From the NCBI GenBank assembly GCA_041860225.1, contig CP151794.1, positions 124,001-188,000 of the forward strand: a stretch of DNA of 64,000 bases. The letters run 5' to 3'. Origin of the DNA: Magnimaribacter mokuoloeensis. Its GTDB lineage: Bacteria; Pseudomonadota; Gammaproteobacteria; Magnimaribacterales; Magnimaribacteraceae. Below the pieces are notes generated by a model. The model saw only the letters and a list, made by a program, of their open reading frames with translations, was not told where the DNA came from and searched no databases. Below are positions 16,414 through 25,569 of the stretch, one piece after another; the first letter of the stretch is position 1; each line of letters opens with the position of its first letter. The position numbers and the translations under genes are program-made.

Positions 16414-17022
16414 ATGAAATTTGCTTTTTTGAAGACTTTTTTTTCTATTTATCTATTGTTTATCTGTTCTAAGGTATCTCTAGAAAGTTTAACTGCGCAT
16501 GAATACGCAGAAAGAACACACAACAACATAATCGAGATAATACAAACTAAAAATCAACTCTTTTTAGATAATCCAGAACTTTTTACTAAAGAAATTAGTG
16601 ATGCTTTTAGCCCAATTGTTGACTTCAAGAGGATAGCTAAAAATGTTATGGGAAAATATGGAAAAAAAGCTACTACTGTGCAAATGTCAGCTTTTTCAGA
16701 AGCATTTGAAAACAGCTTGCTTGATACCTATGCAAGTACTCTAGTTGAGTTCAAAGATGAAAAAATTAATGTTTTACCTCCTACGGGACCTTCTAAGTCA
16801 AAAACTAAGGCCAGAGTTAATATAGAGATAGTCACTTCTTCAAATGTGTATCCAGGCAGATATAGCATGTACTTAGATGAAGGTGGAAACTGGAAAATAA
16901 TAAACATTGAAATTAATGGTATGAATCTAGGCAAGATTTTCAGAAATCAATTCTATTCTCTAATGGAAAAAAATAATGAAGATTTAGATGTCGTAATAGA
17001 AAAATGGGTGGCATCAATATAA
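16414..17022 (+). CDS. mlaC: periplasmic phospholipid-binding protein MlaC (Ttg2D)
   Basis: 202-residue secreted protein: N-terminal signal peptide (FAFLKTFFSIYLLFICSKVSLES), then an MlaC fold with SDAFSPIVDFKRIAKNVMGKYGKKATTVQMSAFSEAFENSLLDTYASTLVEF, the family hallmark, and a C-terminal INIEINGMNLGKIFRNQF. MlaC ferries phospholipids between the outer-membrane MlaA complex and the inner-membrane MlaFEDB transporter. In E. coli it sits in mlaFEDCB-ibaG-murA beside yrbG. Here only mlaC remains between yrbG and murA; mlaF, mlaE, mlaD, mlaB and ibaG are not in the window. Confidence 0.92.
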   Translation: MKFAFLKTFFSIYLLFICSKVSLESLTAHEYAERTHNNIIEIIQTKNQLFLDNPELFTKEISDAFSPIVDFKRIAKNVMGKYGKKATTVQMSAFSEAFENSLLDTYASTLVEFKDEKINVLPPTGPSKSKTKARVNIEIVTSSNVYPGRYSMYLDEGGNWKIINIEINGMNLGKIFRNQFYSLMEKNNEDLDVVIEKWVASI

Positions 17023-18282
17023 ATGGATAAATTATTGATAAGAGGTGGCTCACCTTTAAATGGTGAAATCTATGCATCTGGCGCTAAAAATTCTGCACTT
17101 CCCATTATAGCTTCTTCCCTATTAGCTGACTCTCCCCTAAAAGTGGGAAACCTCCCTCACTTGAATGATGTAACTACAATGCTTGAATTGCTAGGTTCAA
17201 TGGGCGTTGATGTTATGTTGAGTGATGAAATGGAAGTTCAAGTAGATACATCAAGCATCCATAACCTCAATGCTCGTTATGAATTAGTGAAAACCATGAG
17301 AGCCTCGATTCTAGTTTTGGGACCATTACTGGCAAAATTTGGACAGGCCACTGTCGCATTACCTGGCGGATGTGCAATAGGTAGTAGGCCTGTCAATTTG
17401 CATATCGAAGCAATGAGGGCAATGGGAGCTGAAATTGACATAGAAGAAGGAAATATTAAAGCGAAAGTCAATGGTAGACTAAAAGGCGCAAAAATAATTT
17501 TTGAGCCAGTTAGTGTTACTGGAACTGAAAATGTCATCATGGCTGCAAGTTTAGCTGATGGTGTGACTGTAATCGAGAATGCAGCTAGAGAGCCTGAAGT
17601 GGTTGATTTAGCTAATTGTCTCATAGCCATGGGCGCTAATATCCAAGGAGCTGGTACAGATATTATAACTATCGATGGAGTAGAAAAGCTTGAAGGCGCA
17701 TCTTTCAGTGTTATGCCAGATAGAGTTGAAGTAGGAACCTATCTAACGGCAGTAGCAATGACTGGAGGAAAGGTAAAAATTAAATCAGCCAAACCAGAAT
17801 ATCTTTCTTCAGTAATATCTAAACTTGAGCTTACAGGCGCTCTTATAACTTCCGGGGAGAATTGGGTAGAAATTAACATGAACGAATCCAAGCCTAAAGC
17901 TATTAGCCTTACAACAGGACCTTATCCTTCTTTCCCCACAGATATGCAGGCTCAATTCGTGTCATTAAATGCTATTGCAAATGGAAACTCAACTGTTACA
18001 GAAACTGTATTTGAGAATAGGTTTATGCATGTTCAAGAAATAGCAAGAATGGGGGGCAATATTTCCTTAAAAGGAAATACTGCTGTAATAGAAGGAATCA
18101 AGAAATTGAAGGGTGCTCCAGTAATGGCTACAGACTTGAGGGCTTCAGCTAGCTTAGTTTTAGCAGGTTTAGTTGCTGAAGGAGCAACCACCATCGATCG
18201 TATCTACCATATCGATCGAGGATACGAAAGAATAGAAGAAAAACTTAAAATGCTAGGTGCAGATATAGAAAGAATATCCTGA
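17023..18282 (+). CDS. murA: UDP-N-acetylglucosamine 1-carboxyvinyltransferase
   Basis: 419-residue MurA, catalysing the first committed step of peptidoglycan synthesis (enolpyruvyl transfer from PEP to UDP-GlcNAc). Two inverted alpha/beta domains; the catalytic loop ALPGGCAIGSRPVNLH contains Cys117, the residue attacked by fosfomycin. Other markers: SGAKNSALPIIASSLLA near the N terminus and DLRASASLVLAGLVAEG near the C terminus. The start codon directly abuts the mlaC stop with no spacer, and hisG follows after 2 bases. Confidence 0.98.
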   Translation: MDKLLIRGGSPLNGEIYASGAKNSALPIIASSLLADSPLKVGNLPHLNDVTTMLELLGSMGVDVMLSDEMEVQVDTSSIHNLNARYELVKTMRASILVLGPLLAKFGQATVALPGGCAIGSRPVNLHIEAMRAMGAEIDIEEGNIKAKVNGRLKGAKIIFEPVSVTGTENVIMAASLADGVTVIENAAREPEVVDLANCLIAMGANIQGAGTDIITIDGVEKLEGASFSVMPDRVEVGTYLTAVAMTGGKVKIKSAKPEYLSSVISKLELTGALITSGENWVEINMNESKPKAISLTTGPYPSFPTDMQAQFVSLNAIANGNSTVTETVFENRFMHVQEIARMGGNISLKGNTAVIEGIKKLKGAPVMATDLRASASLVLAGLVAEGATTIDRIYHIDRGYERIEEKLKMLGADIERIS

Positions 18283-18284
18283 GA

Positions 18285-18917
18285 ATGATTATGAAAGATA
18301 AAGATTCATTTATTTTGGCGCTACCCAAAGGTAGGGTTTACGAGGATTTTCTTCCGACTCTTCAGAAGACAAAATTTGCTCTAAGAGATGATCCAAAAAA
18401 ATCAAGAAAAATGCTGCTTGATACAGAACATCCTGAAGTGAAAGTACTGATAATCAGGGGATGGGATGTTCCTACCTATATAACCTCAGGAGCTGCTCAT
18501 GCAGGGGTGGTTGGAAAAGATATACTGATGGAAAAAGAAGAAGAAGAGTTTGTTGAATTGTCCGATCTATCTTTAGGGAAATGCAGATTGTCTTTAGCTG
18601 GTAGCAATGATGTTCTCTCTGGTTCAAGCAGATTGAAGATAGCTACAAAATACCCTAAGAGTTCTACAAAATATATGAATTCCTTAGGTATACAAGCTGA
18701 AGTAATTTATTTAAACGGTGCTCAAGAGATAGCACCTATACTTGGACTGTCAGATGCAATCATAGATTTGGTTGATACAGGAAAAACTCTTAAAGAAAAT
18801 GGGCTTGAAGAACTCAAGGTAATTGCAAATATCTCTACCCGGTTAATTGCAAACAAAGCTTCTATTAAAACAAGATCTAAATTAATAAATGAAATCTCTG
18901 AAGCATTAACGCAATGA
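18285..18917 (+). CDS. hisG: ATP phosphoribosyltransferase, short (HisZ-dependent) form
   Basis: 210-residue HisG that condenses ATP with PRPP in the first step of histidine synthesis. Motifs: FILALPKGRVYEDFLPTL at the N terminus and the PRPP loop IDLVDTGKTLKENGL. The C-terminal ACT-like regulatory domain of long HisG (about 300 residues) is absent, so this is the short form that normally requires the HisRS-like subunit HisZ, not present in this window. ATG 18285 is used; ATG 18291 is an alternative. It overlaps hisD by 4 bases (ATGA). Confidence 0.95.
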   Translation: MIMKDKDSFILALPKGRVYEDFLPTLQKTKFALRDDPKKSRKMLLDTEHPEVKVLIIRGWDVPTYITSGAAHAGVVGKDILMEKEEEEFVELSDLSLGKCRLSLAGSNDVLSGSSRLKIATKYPKSSTKYMNSLGIQAEVIYLNGAQEIAPILGLSDAIIDLVDTGKTLKENGLEELKVIANISTRLIANKASIKTRSKLINEISEALTQ

Positions 18918-20209
18918 TTAACTTTAGGGAACTTAATTCAGAAAATACAGAATTCTCCCAGAGTTTTACTTCTTTCTTATCCAAAAGAACGTTAGTTACC
19001 AAAGAAGTAAGAAATACTGTTGGAGATATTATTTCTCAAATAAGAAATAATGGGGATGAAGCTTTAAAGTATTTAACAAAAGAATTCGATAATTTTGAAG
19101 CAGAAGATTTTATCGTTTCTGAAAGAGAGATAAATGAAATTTTGAAGAACTTTGACAAAAGCCTAATTGAATCCTTTGAGTTTTCGTTTGATCGGTTGAT
19201 CAACTATCAATCTAGATGCTTTGATTCACTTAACCTTGATGGCCCTAAAAGAGAGATTACAAGAAAGTTTAGAACAATAGATTCAGTGGGAATGTATATC
19301 CCTGGAGGAAAAGCTTCTTATCCTTCAACTGTTCTTATGGGTTCTGCTCCAGCTATTGCATGTGGTGTAAAACAAATCTCTATCGCTTCTCCTGCTCTGA
19401 ATGGATTTCTTAATCCTATGGTTATAGCGGCAGCAAAAGTTGTGGGAGTTGATAAAATATATAAGATTGGGGGCGCACAAGCCATTGCTGCTTTAGCTTT
19501 AGGGACTGAACAAATTTCAAAAGTTGAAAAAATAATAGGGCCAGGAAATGTGTATGTTGCAGAGGCTAAGAAGCAACTATTTGGAGAGGTTGGTATAGAT
19601 TCGATTGCTGGCCCATCAGAAATAGTTGTGCTTGCAGATTCTACCTCTGATCCTGAGACAATAGCTTGGGACCTTATGGCTCAATCCGAGCATGATTCAG
19701 ATGCTTCCTCTATCCTTATTTCTACTTCTGATGAAATAACTGAAAATGTAAAGACCATTATAGCAGCGGAAGTATCATCCTTAGATAGATCTTCCATAAT
19801 TGAAGAATCAATTAATTCTAATGGCTTGTTTATAAAAATTAAGGATTTAAAGGAAGCAAAAGAGATAATAAATAAGTTAGCTCCTGAACATTTGCATATT
19901 GCATTTGATCATCAAGACTATGAACATGAAAAAGACTTAATCGCCGGATTAATTCTAAAGGGAAGGTACTCGGCGAATTCTTTCTCTGACTATGTCTTGG
20001 GTCCGAGCCATATACTGCCCACAAACTCTTCTGCTCGGTTTAGCTCACCTCTCTCAGTAGAGGACTTTTTGGTTAGCTATAGTTATATTTCTTTAAATAA
20101 GAATAAAGATAAACACTTTAATGAGTATGTCGAGCACACCATTAGAATAGCTAATGCCGAAGGTCTTACAGCTCATGCCATTGCGGCAAAGAAAAGACTA
20201 GAAAGTTAA
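18914..20209 (+). CDS. hisD: histidinol dehydrogenase
   Basis: 431-residue HisD, performing the last two oxidations of histidine synthesis with NAD and a zinc ion. Signatures: MYIPGGKASYPSTVLMGSAPA, KIGGAQAIAALALGTE, IIGPGNVYVAEAKKQLFGEVGIDSIAGPSEIVV-type active-site blocks, SEHDSDASSI, and the catalytic LAPEHLHIAF. In Pseudomonas hisC normally follows hisD; here it is missing, and the stop codon shares the tetranucleotide TTAA with the stop of the convergent degS-like gene. Confidence 0.97.
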   Translation: MINFRELNSENTEFSQSFTSFLSKRTLVTKEVRNTVGDIISQIRNNGDEALKYLTKEFDNFEAEDFIVSEREINEILKNFDKSLIESFEFSFDRLINYQSRCFDSLNLDGPKREITRKFRTIDSVGMYIPGGKASYPSTVLMGSAPAIACGVKQISIASPALNGFLNPMVIAAAKVVGVDKIYKIGGAQAIAALALGTEQISKVEKIIGPGNVYVAEAKKQLFGEVGIDSIAGPSEIVVLADSTSDPETIAWDLMAQSEHDSDASSILISTSDEITENVKTIIAAEVSSLDRSSIIEESINSNGLFIKIKDLKEAKEIINKLAPEHLHIAFDHQDYEHEKDLIAGLILKGRYSANSFSDYVLGPSHILPTNSSARFSSPLSVEDFLVSYSYISLNKNKDKHFNEYVEHTIRIANAEGLTAHAIAAKKRLES

Positions 20210-21267
20210 TCTGCTTTACCTGCAATTAGAGCTAGCTCTAGTAGCTCAGAATTTCGTTCAACACTCAGAATTATTTCTTGTCCAGGCTTAGATCGAGCGA
20301 AAGTTTTGAATAAATTTTCATAAGTAGCATCTTCAGAATTTATCGAATTTAATGAGTCATTTTTTTGGAGACCTCCGTTAGAAGCTGGACCTCCATCAAC
20401 TACTTCAGAAATGACGAGCTTGCCTTTTCTAACTAAAGCTTGTTTATCTATACTGAATCCTAACCAACCACGTCGAACCTCTCCATATTGAATAAGGTCG
20501 CTTATTATCTCTAGGGCATTAGTTGAAGGAATTGCTAATCCTATTCCTTCAGAACCTCCACTGGAAGATCTAATCAAGGTATTTATCCCTATTAGTCTTC
20601 CTTTAGAATCAATTAAAGCCCCTCCAGAATTTCCTCGATTAATTGATGCATCAGTTTGAATATAGTTGGAATAAGGATTATCAAACTCTCTTCCAGTGGC
20701 ACTAACGATGCCCATACTAACTGACTGTCCTAGTCCATAAGGATTACCTATAGCTAAAACAATGTCTCCTATCATTACTTTGTCAGAATCTTCAATCTCT
20801 ATAGAAGGGAAGGAGTTATCAAAATCTTCAATTTTTAGAACTGCTAGGTCAGTACCTTTATCAATTCCTACAAGTTGAGCATTCAATTTTCTACCGTCAT
20901 AAAGTTCAGTAGTGACACGCAATGTGTTATCTCCCACAACATGCTGATTTGTTAATATATATCCATCAGAACTCAAAATTACTCCCGAACCCAAGCTAGT
21001 CCTTATTTGCCCCGACCTGTTGAATAACGAATTAAATTTCCGCCTATTTTGTTGAGAATTCCTACCAACTATCTGCTCGCTATAAATATTTACTACAGCA
21101 GGAGAAGCTTTTTTGACTGCGTAATTATATGAAGACTGAAATAACCCGACTTCTTTTTGATTGATATTATCTTTTTCCCATATAAATAAAGAGGAGATTA
21201 TGAATCCTATGAAGGCCCCAATAGTCGCATAAGTCAGTAATTTTAAGGTTGATTTGTAGCTATTCAT
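20206..21267 (-). CDS. degS: DegS/AlgW-type membrane-anchored trypsin-like protease with PDZ domain
   Basis: 353 residues, the DegS size (E. coli 355): an N-terminal membrane anchor (residues about 10-30), a trypsin-like domain with catalytic His109 (TNQHVVG), Asp140 (GTDLAVLKI) and Ser214 (RGNSGGALID), then one PDZ domain from about residue 255. DegS senses misfolded outer-membrane proteins through its PDZ domain and cleaves the anti-sigma factor RseA, starting the sigma-E response. The neighbourhood (next to his genes and before rplM) matches Pseudomonas algW. A DegQ-like general role is possible, but the single PDZ and anchor favour DegS. Confidence 0.9.
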   Translation of the reverse strand: MNSYKSTLKLLTYATIGAFIGFIISSLFIWEKDNINQKEVGLFQSSYNYAVKKASPAVVNIYSEQIVGRNSQQNRRKFNSLFNRSGQIRTSLGSGVILSSDGYILTNQHVVGDNTLRVTTELYDGRKLNAQLVGIDKGTDLAVLKIEDFDNSFPSIEIEDSDKVMIGDIVLAIGNPYGLGQSVSMGIVSATGREFDNPYSNYIQTDASINRGNSGGALIDSKGRLIGINTLIRSSSGGSEGIGLAIPSTNALEIISDLIQYGEVRRGWLGFSIDKQALVRKGKLVISEVVDGGPASNGGLQKNDSLNSINSEDATYENLFKTFARSKPGQEIILSVERNSELLELALIAGKAD

Positions 21268-21343
21268 TAAATTTTTATATATCTAAGATTGTTTTATAAA
21301 CAAAATAATCTTTCTTAGACAACATAAATTTATAAAGTTCTAG

Positions 21344-21372
21344 TTGAATAAGAAGGTTGTAAGCATTAAAAT
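21344..21372 (+). promoter_or_regulatory. rplM-operon sigma-70 promoter
   Basis: TTGAAT (21344-21349), a 17-base spacer, then TAAAAT (21367-21372), followed at once by a G+C-rich block (GCGCCCGCCTGCG). In this A+T-rich DNA that block is conspicuous and resembles the discriminator of growth-rate or stringently controlled ribosomal promoters. The rplM start lies 40 bases downstream. No experimental start site is available. Confidence 0.6.
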
Positions 21373-21411
21373 GCGCCCGCCTGCGTATTTAGTCAACAAA
21401 AAATTATCTTA

Positions 21412-21840
21412 ATGAGAACAAAAAGTTATAAAAGAACAGATATTGAAGAATCTTGGGTGCTATTAGACGCTAGGGGTAAGACTTTGGGTAGATTCGCTAA
21501 CGAAGTAGCAAATATCTTGTCTGGCAAAAATAAACCAGAATACACACCTAATGCAGATATGGGTGATTATGTAATAGTTGTTAATGCCAATGATATAAAT
21601 GTAACAGGAAAAAAATTAGACCAGAAATTGTACTATAGACATTCTGGTTATCCTGGTGGAATAAAATCAAAACCCCTTAGAGATGTAATTGAAAACACAG
21701 CAAGTGATGCAATTAAAAGCGCGGTAAAAGGCATGCTACCCAAGAGTAAATTAGGTAGACAGATGTTCACAAAATTGAAAGTTTACAATGACGACCAACA
21801 TCCCCATGCCGCACAAAAACCGGTATCGATAGAACTATAG
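21412..21840 (+). CDS. rplM: 50S ribosomal protein uL13
   Basis: 142-residue uL13, identical in length to E. coli L13. Recognisable blocks: WVLLDARGKTLGRFANEVANILSGKNKPEYTP near the N terminus, YYRHSGYPGGIKS, VKGMLPKSKLGRQMFTKLKVY and the C-terminal HPHAAQKP. An early assembly protein of the large subunit that binds 23S rRNA. First gene of rplM-rpsI, followed without obvious terminator by petABC-sspA. Confidence 0.98.
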   Translation: MRTKSYKRTDIEESWVLLDARGKTLGRFANEVANILSGKNKPEYTPNADMGDYVIVVNANDINVTGKKLDQKLYYRHSGYPGGIKSKPLRDVIENTASDAIKSAVKGMLPKSKLGRQMFTKLKVYNDDQHPHAAQKPVSIEL

Positions 21841-21849
21841 GAAAAAAAA

Positions 21850-22236
21850 TTGGAACAAATTATTACAGTCGGCAGACGAAAAACTTCAACAGCTAGGGTT
21901 TTTCTTCAAAAAGGAACAGGTGAAATTACTGTTAATAAAAAAAAATTAGATGCTTACTTCGGAAGAGAAGTTGCACAAATGGTTGTTAAACAGCCTCTAG
22001 TATCTACAGATTTATCAAATGGCGTTGACATAACTGCAACTGTTAAAGGCGGAGGTAGTTTTGGGCAAGCAGGTGCCATAAGACTTGGCATAGCTAGAGC
22101 GCTTGTAGAATATGATGAAACTCTAAAACCAATTCTAAAGAAAGAAGGCTTTTTAACAAGAGATTCAAGAAAAGTTGAAAGGAAAAAAGTCGGTTTAAGA
22201 AAAGCAAGAAAAAGACCACAATACTCGAAAAGGTAA
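21850..22236 (+). CDS. rpsI: 30S ribosomal protein uS9
   Basis: 128-residue uS9 beginning with TTG (21850), preceded by the purine run GAAAAAAAA. Family features: TVGRRKTSTARVFLQKGTGEITVN at the start, GGGSFGQAGAIRLGIARAL in the middle, and the basic C-terminal tail RKARKRPQYSKR whose last Arg contacts P-site tRNA. The stop is followed 1 base later by the petA start, so ribosomal and respiratory genes are tightly joined. Confidence 0.97.
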   Translation: MEQIITVGRRKTSTARVFLQKGTGEITVNKKKLDAYFGREVAQMVVKQPLVSTDLSNGVDITATVKGGGSFGQAGAIRLGIARALVEYDETLKPILKKEGFLTRDSRKVERKKVGLRKARKRPQYSKR

Positions 22237-22237
22237 T

Positions 22238-22834
22238 ATGCAACCAAAATCTCCTCCTAATCCAGGAAGAAGAAAATTTCTAATTGGTGCTACTTCGGCA
22301 GTTGGTGCCGTAGGTATTGCAGGCGCTGCGGTACCATTTATTAGCGCATTCAATCCAAGTGCTGCTGCAGAAGCAGCTGGTGCTCCTGCCGTAGCAGATA
22401 TAAGCAAGTTAGCTCCAGGCGAAATGATAATAGTTGAATGGAGAGGAACCCCAATTTATGTGGTTAAGCATTCTGAAGAATCAATAAATGAGATCGATAA
22501 GAACTTAGAAAGATTAGCAGATCCTGATTCTAATACTCAAGTCCAACCTGAGTATGCTAAGAATAAGTATAGGTCCAGAAAACCAGGTATATCAGTTCTA
22601 TCTGCAGTTTGCACACATTTAGGATGTGCTCCTAAGTATTATCCTGAATTAGGAGTTGTAGATTTTGATTCTGAATGGCAGGGAGGTTTCTTTTGCCCTT
22701 GTCACGGTTCCAAGTTCGATCTAGCTGGAAGAGTATACGCAGGAGTACCTGCACCAGACAATTTAACTGTGCCCCCACACTATTTTAAATCAGATGATAT
22801 TTTAATCATCGGAGAAGATGGAGATGTAGCGTAA
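22238..22834 (+). CDS. petA: ubiquinol-cytochrome c reductase Rieske iron-sulfur subunit
   Basis: 198-residue Rieske protein of the bc1 complex. The N terminus carries a twin-arginine signal/anchor (PGRRKFLIGATSAVGAVGIAG). The 2Fe-2S ligands are in CTHLGC (about residues 127-132) and CPCHGS (about 151-156), each giving one Cys and one His plus the disulfide Cys pair. It takes electrons from quinol at the Qo site and passes them to cytochrome c1. Its stop overlaps the petB start by one base. Confidence 0.97.
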   Translation: MQPKSPPNPGRRKFLIGATSAVGAVGIAGAAVPFISAFNPSAAAEAAGAPAVADISKLAPGEMIIVEWRGTPIYVVKHSEESINEIDKNLERLADPDSNTQVQPEYAKNKYRSRKPGISVLSAVCTHLGCAPKYYPELGVVDFDSEWQGGFFCPCHGSKFDLAGRVYAGVPAPDNLTVPPHYFKSDDILIIGEDGDVA

Positions 22835-24072
22835 TGGTCACAAGATTAATGAATTGGTTTGACGATAGGTTGCCTTTAACAGCAACAATAGAGAGGCATT
22901 TAACAAAATATCCTGCGCCTATCAATATGAATATATGGTATCTTGCCGGGGTACTTCTTGTAGTTGTCTTAATCATTCAACTTGCTTCAGGTATATGGTT
23001 ACTCATGAACTACGAACCCACGGCCGAGGGGGCTTTTGCTTCCATACAATACATCATGAGAGATGTGGAATATGGGTACATAATCAGATATATGCATACT
23101 ACTGGTGCCTCTGCTTTTTTTGCATTAATTTACTTACACATGTTCAGAGGCATGATGTATGGCTCTTACCAGAAACCTAGAGAACTACTATGGGTTTTGG
23201 GGTGGATAACTTATGTTTTATTATGCGCGCTAGGCTTTACAGGATATGTCTTACCATGGGGTCAAATGTCCTTTTGGGCTGCACAAGTTATTATGTCTCT
23301 TTTTGGATCCATTCCATATATAGGAGAGGATTTACTTACTTGGATTAGAGGGGATTATTTAATCTCCGGCATAACTTTAAATAGGCTATTCGCTTTTCAT
23401 GTGGTTCTTCTGCCCCTTGCTCTTATTGCAGTAGTTTTTGTACATATATTGGCCCTTCACGAGGTCGGATCAAATAACCCTGATGGTGTAGATGTTAAAA
23501 AACACAAAGATGAAGATGGAGTTCCATTAGATACTAAGCCATTCTTCCCATACGACGTAATGCATGATCTTTATGCTATAGGCGTTTTTCTTATCTTCTT
23601 TGTTACTATCATGTTCTTTTATCCTGATGGAGGAGGGTACGTAATTGAGTACGTAAATTACGAGGCAGCAGATAACCTCAAAACACCTGAACATATTGTT
23701 CCTTCGTGGTACTACACTCCATTTTATGCCATGTTAAGAGCTGTAACTTTCCCCTTGTTCGGCCTGTCAGCTAAATTTTTAGGATTCGTTGTTATGGCTG
23801 CAGGAATAGCTATTTTCGTTGCTCTGCCTTGGTTAGACAGGAGTCCTGTTAAGTCAATTAAATATAAGGGTATTTACAGCAAATTTTTCCTAGCATTATT
23901 TGTCGTAAGCTTTTTTGTCTTAGGATATCTTGGAACAGTGACATCGACTCCAGGAAGAACAATTGCTGCACAAATATTTACAGTGACTTATTTTGCATAT
24001 TTTTTCTTGATGCCAATTTATTCCAAGTATGAAAAATGTAAGCCTGTACCAGAAAGGGTTCAACTAGGATGA
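22834..24072 (+). CDS. petB: cytochrome b subunit of the bc1 complex
   Basis: 412-residue cytochrome b with eight or more membrane helices. The haem ligands are His pairs in RYMHTTGASAFFALIYLHMFRG and in FAFHVVLLPLALIAVVFVHILALHEVG. The Qo-site motif reads PSWYYTPFYAMLRA rather than PEWY, as in other proteobacterial cytochromes b of this type. It oxidises ubiquinol and translocates protons. The petC start overlaps its stop by 4 bases. Confidence 0.98.
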   Translation: MVTRLMNWFDDRLPLTATIERHLTKYPAPINMNIWYLAGVLLVVVLIIQLASGIWLLMNYEPTAEGAFASIQYIMRDVEYGYIIRYMHTTGASAFFALIYLHMFRGMMYGSYQKPRELLWVLGWITYVLLCALGFTGYVLPWGQMSFWAAQVIMSLFGSIPYIGEDLLTWIRGDYLISGITLNRLFAFHVVLLPLALIAVVFVHILALHEVGSNNPDGVDVKKHKDEDGVPLDTKPFFPYDVMHDLYAIGVFLIFFVTIMFFYPDGGGYVIEYVNYEAADNLKTPEHIVPSWYYTPFYAMLRAVTFPLFGLSAKFLGFVVMAAGIAIFVALPWLDRSPVKSIKYKGIYSKFFLALFVVSFFVLGYLGTVTSTPGRTIAAQIFTVTYFAYFFLMPIYSKYEKCKPVPERVQLG

Positions 24073-24908
24073 AAAAAAACTCAGCCATAACCTCAATAGC
24101 AATTTCTCTATTTGTTCTATTTATTTCTTTAAATACCAACGCTGCTAGCGGAGCTCCTTGCGGCGATTATTTATCAGAAGATGGACTTGTAAAAGGAGAG
24201 TGCGATGAGGCTTACGTAGATGCTGAAGATAAAGCATCGCTTCAAAGAGGAGCCCAAATTTATATGAACTATTGTCTTGGGTGTCATTCTTTAAAATATG
24301 CTAGATATAAAAAAGTATCAGAAGATTTAGAAATCCCTCTTGATATGTTTCAAGAGAACTTAATTTTTGGTGATCAAAAGATGGGGGACTTAATTCAGGT
24401 CGGCATGGACCCCAAAGAGGCAAAAGAGTGGTTTGGAAATACACCACCTGATTTAACATTAGAGGCAGGACTAAGAGGTCCTGACTGGATTTACACTTAC
24501 TTGAAAAGTTTTTACATCGACGATTCCAGGCCTCTAGGTGTAAATAACAAAGTTTACGAGAATGTTGGCATGCCTCATGTTTTATTAGATATGCAAGGTA
24601 CACCTAGATCGGTTTGCAAGCAGGTTCCTATCATTGCAGATAATGGAGGAATAAAACAAGATCCTCTTACCGGGCAACAACTTACACAAGAAAAATGTGG
24701 ATTTCTAGAAGTAGATGACGGAACTGGCGAATTAACCCCTAGAGAGTTTGATCAAGCCATGCAAGACCTCACTAATTTTTTAGCTTACATGACAGATCCT
24801 ATGAAGGTAGAGAGAGAATCCATTGGCACTTACGTTCTACTGTACCTATTTATTTTTACAATGCTCAGTTATCTTCTTTACAGAGAATTTAAAAAAGATC
24901 TTCACTAA
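24069..24908 (+). CDS. petC: cytochrome c1
   Basis: 279 residues with an N-terminal signal peptide (ITSIAISLFVLFISLNTNA), a single c-type haem site CLGCH (about residues 68-72), the sixth-ligand Met in VGMPHVLLDMQG, and a C-terminal membrane anchor (YVLLYLFIFTMLSYLLY) ending YREFKKDLH. It hands electrons from the Rieske centre to soluble cytochrome c or a terminal oxidase. Last gene of petABC; presence of a bc1 complex implies aerobic respiration. Confidence 0.97.
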   Translation: MKKNSAITSIAISLFVLFISLNTNAASGAPCGDYLSEDGLVKGECDEAYVDAEDKASLQRGAQIYMNYCLGCHSLKYARYKKVSEDLEIPLDMFQENLIFGDQKMGDLIQVGMDPKEAKEWFGNTPPDLTLEAGLRGPDWIYTYLKSFYIDDSRPLGVNNKVYENVGMPHVLLDMQGTPRSVCKQVPIIADNGGIKQDPLTGQQLTQEKCGFLEVDDGTGELTPREFDQAMQDLTNFLAYMTDPMKVERESIGTYVLLYLFIFTMLSYLLYREFKKDLH

Positions 24909-24928
24909 TTCCCCTAATAGGAGTACTT

Positions 24929-25567
24929 ATGGTTTCCCTCAGTAATAGAACATCAATGGCCCTTTTTTCAGATCCAATGGATCACTACAGTCATAGAGTA
25001 AGAATTGTTATGGAAGAGAAGGGAGTAACCAGCGAAATTATTGACTCTGACGCAAATGCCCTAAGCAATGAGATATTGGAAGTAAGCCCATATGCAGAAC
25101 TACCCGTATTGGTTGATAGAGATGTCTGCTTGTACGACTCTATAATCTTAATGGAATACTTAGACGAAAGATTTCCTCATCCACCTCTACTCCCTGTATA
25201 CCCAGTATCGAGAGCTCATATAAGGCTTTTTATAAAAAGAATAGAAAAAGATTGGTGTGGAATATTCGATGAACTAATTAGTGGTAATTCAACAGAAACA
25301 AAAGCAAAAAAATTAAGAGCTGAGCTTAAATCTCAAATACTTGCTATGTCTCAGATTCTTAAAGAAAAACCATATTTTATGTCGGATGAATTCAGTCTTG
25401 TAGATTGTTGTATAGCTCCTATACTTTGGAGACTTCCTTTAATTGATGTTGAACTTCAAAAGGATGCTAAGACAAAACCAATTTACGAATATATGCAAAG
25501 AATTTTTACTAAACCATGTTTTATAAATAGTCTCTCTGAGCTAGAGAGAGATATAAGATCAAGTTAA
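24929..25567 (+). CDS. sspA: stringent starvation protein A
   Basis: 212-residue GST-fold protein matching SspA: N-terminal thioredoxin-like domain with MALFSDPMDHYSHRVRIVMEEKGV and the YAELPVLVDRDVCLYDSIILMEYLDERFPHPPLLP block, then a helical GST-C domain. SspA binds RNA polymerase in starvation and acid stress and lacks GST activity. The petABC-sspA order is conserved in gammaproteobacteria. Its usual partner sspB (ClpXP adaptor) does not follow; instead lpoA converges after 2 bases. Confidence 0.93.
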   Translation: MVSLSNRTSMALFSDPMDHYSHRVRIVMEEKGVTSEIIDSDANALSNEILEVSPYAELPVLVDRDVCLYDSIILMEYLDERFPHPPLLPVYPVSRAHIRLFIKRIEKDWCGIFDELISGNSTETKAKKLRAELKSQILAMSQILKEKPYFMSDEFSLVDCCIAPILWRLPLIDVELQKDAKTKPIYEYMQRIFTKPCFINSLSELERDIRSS

Positions 25568-25569
25568 AA

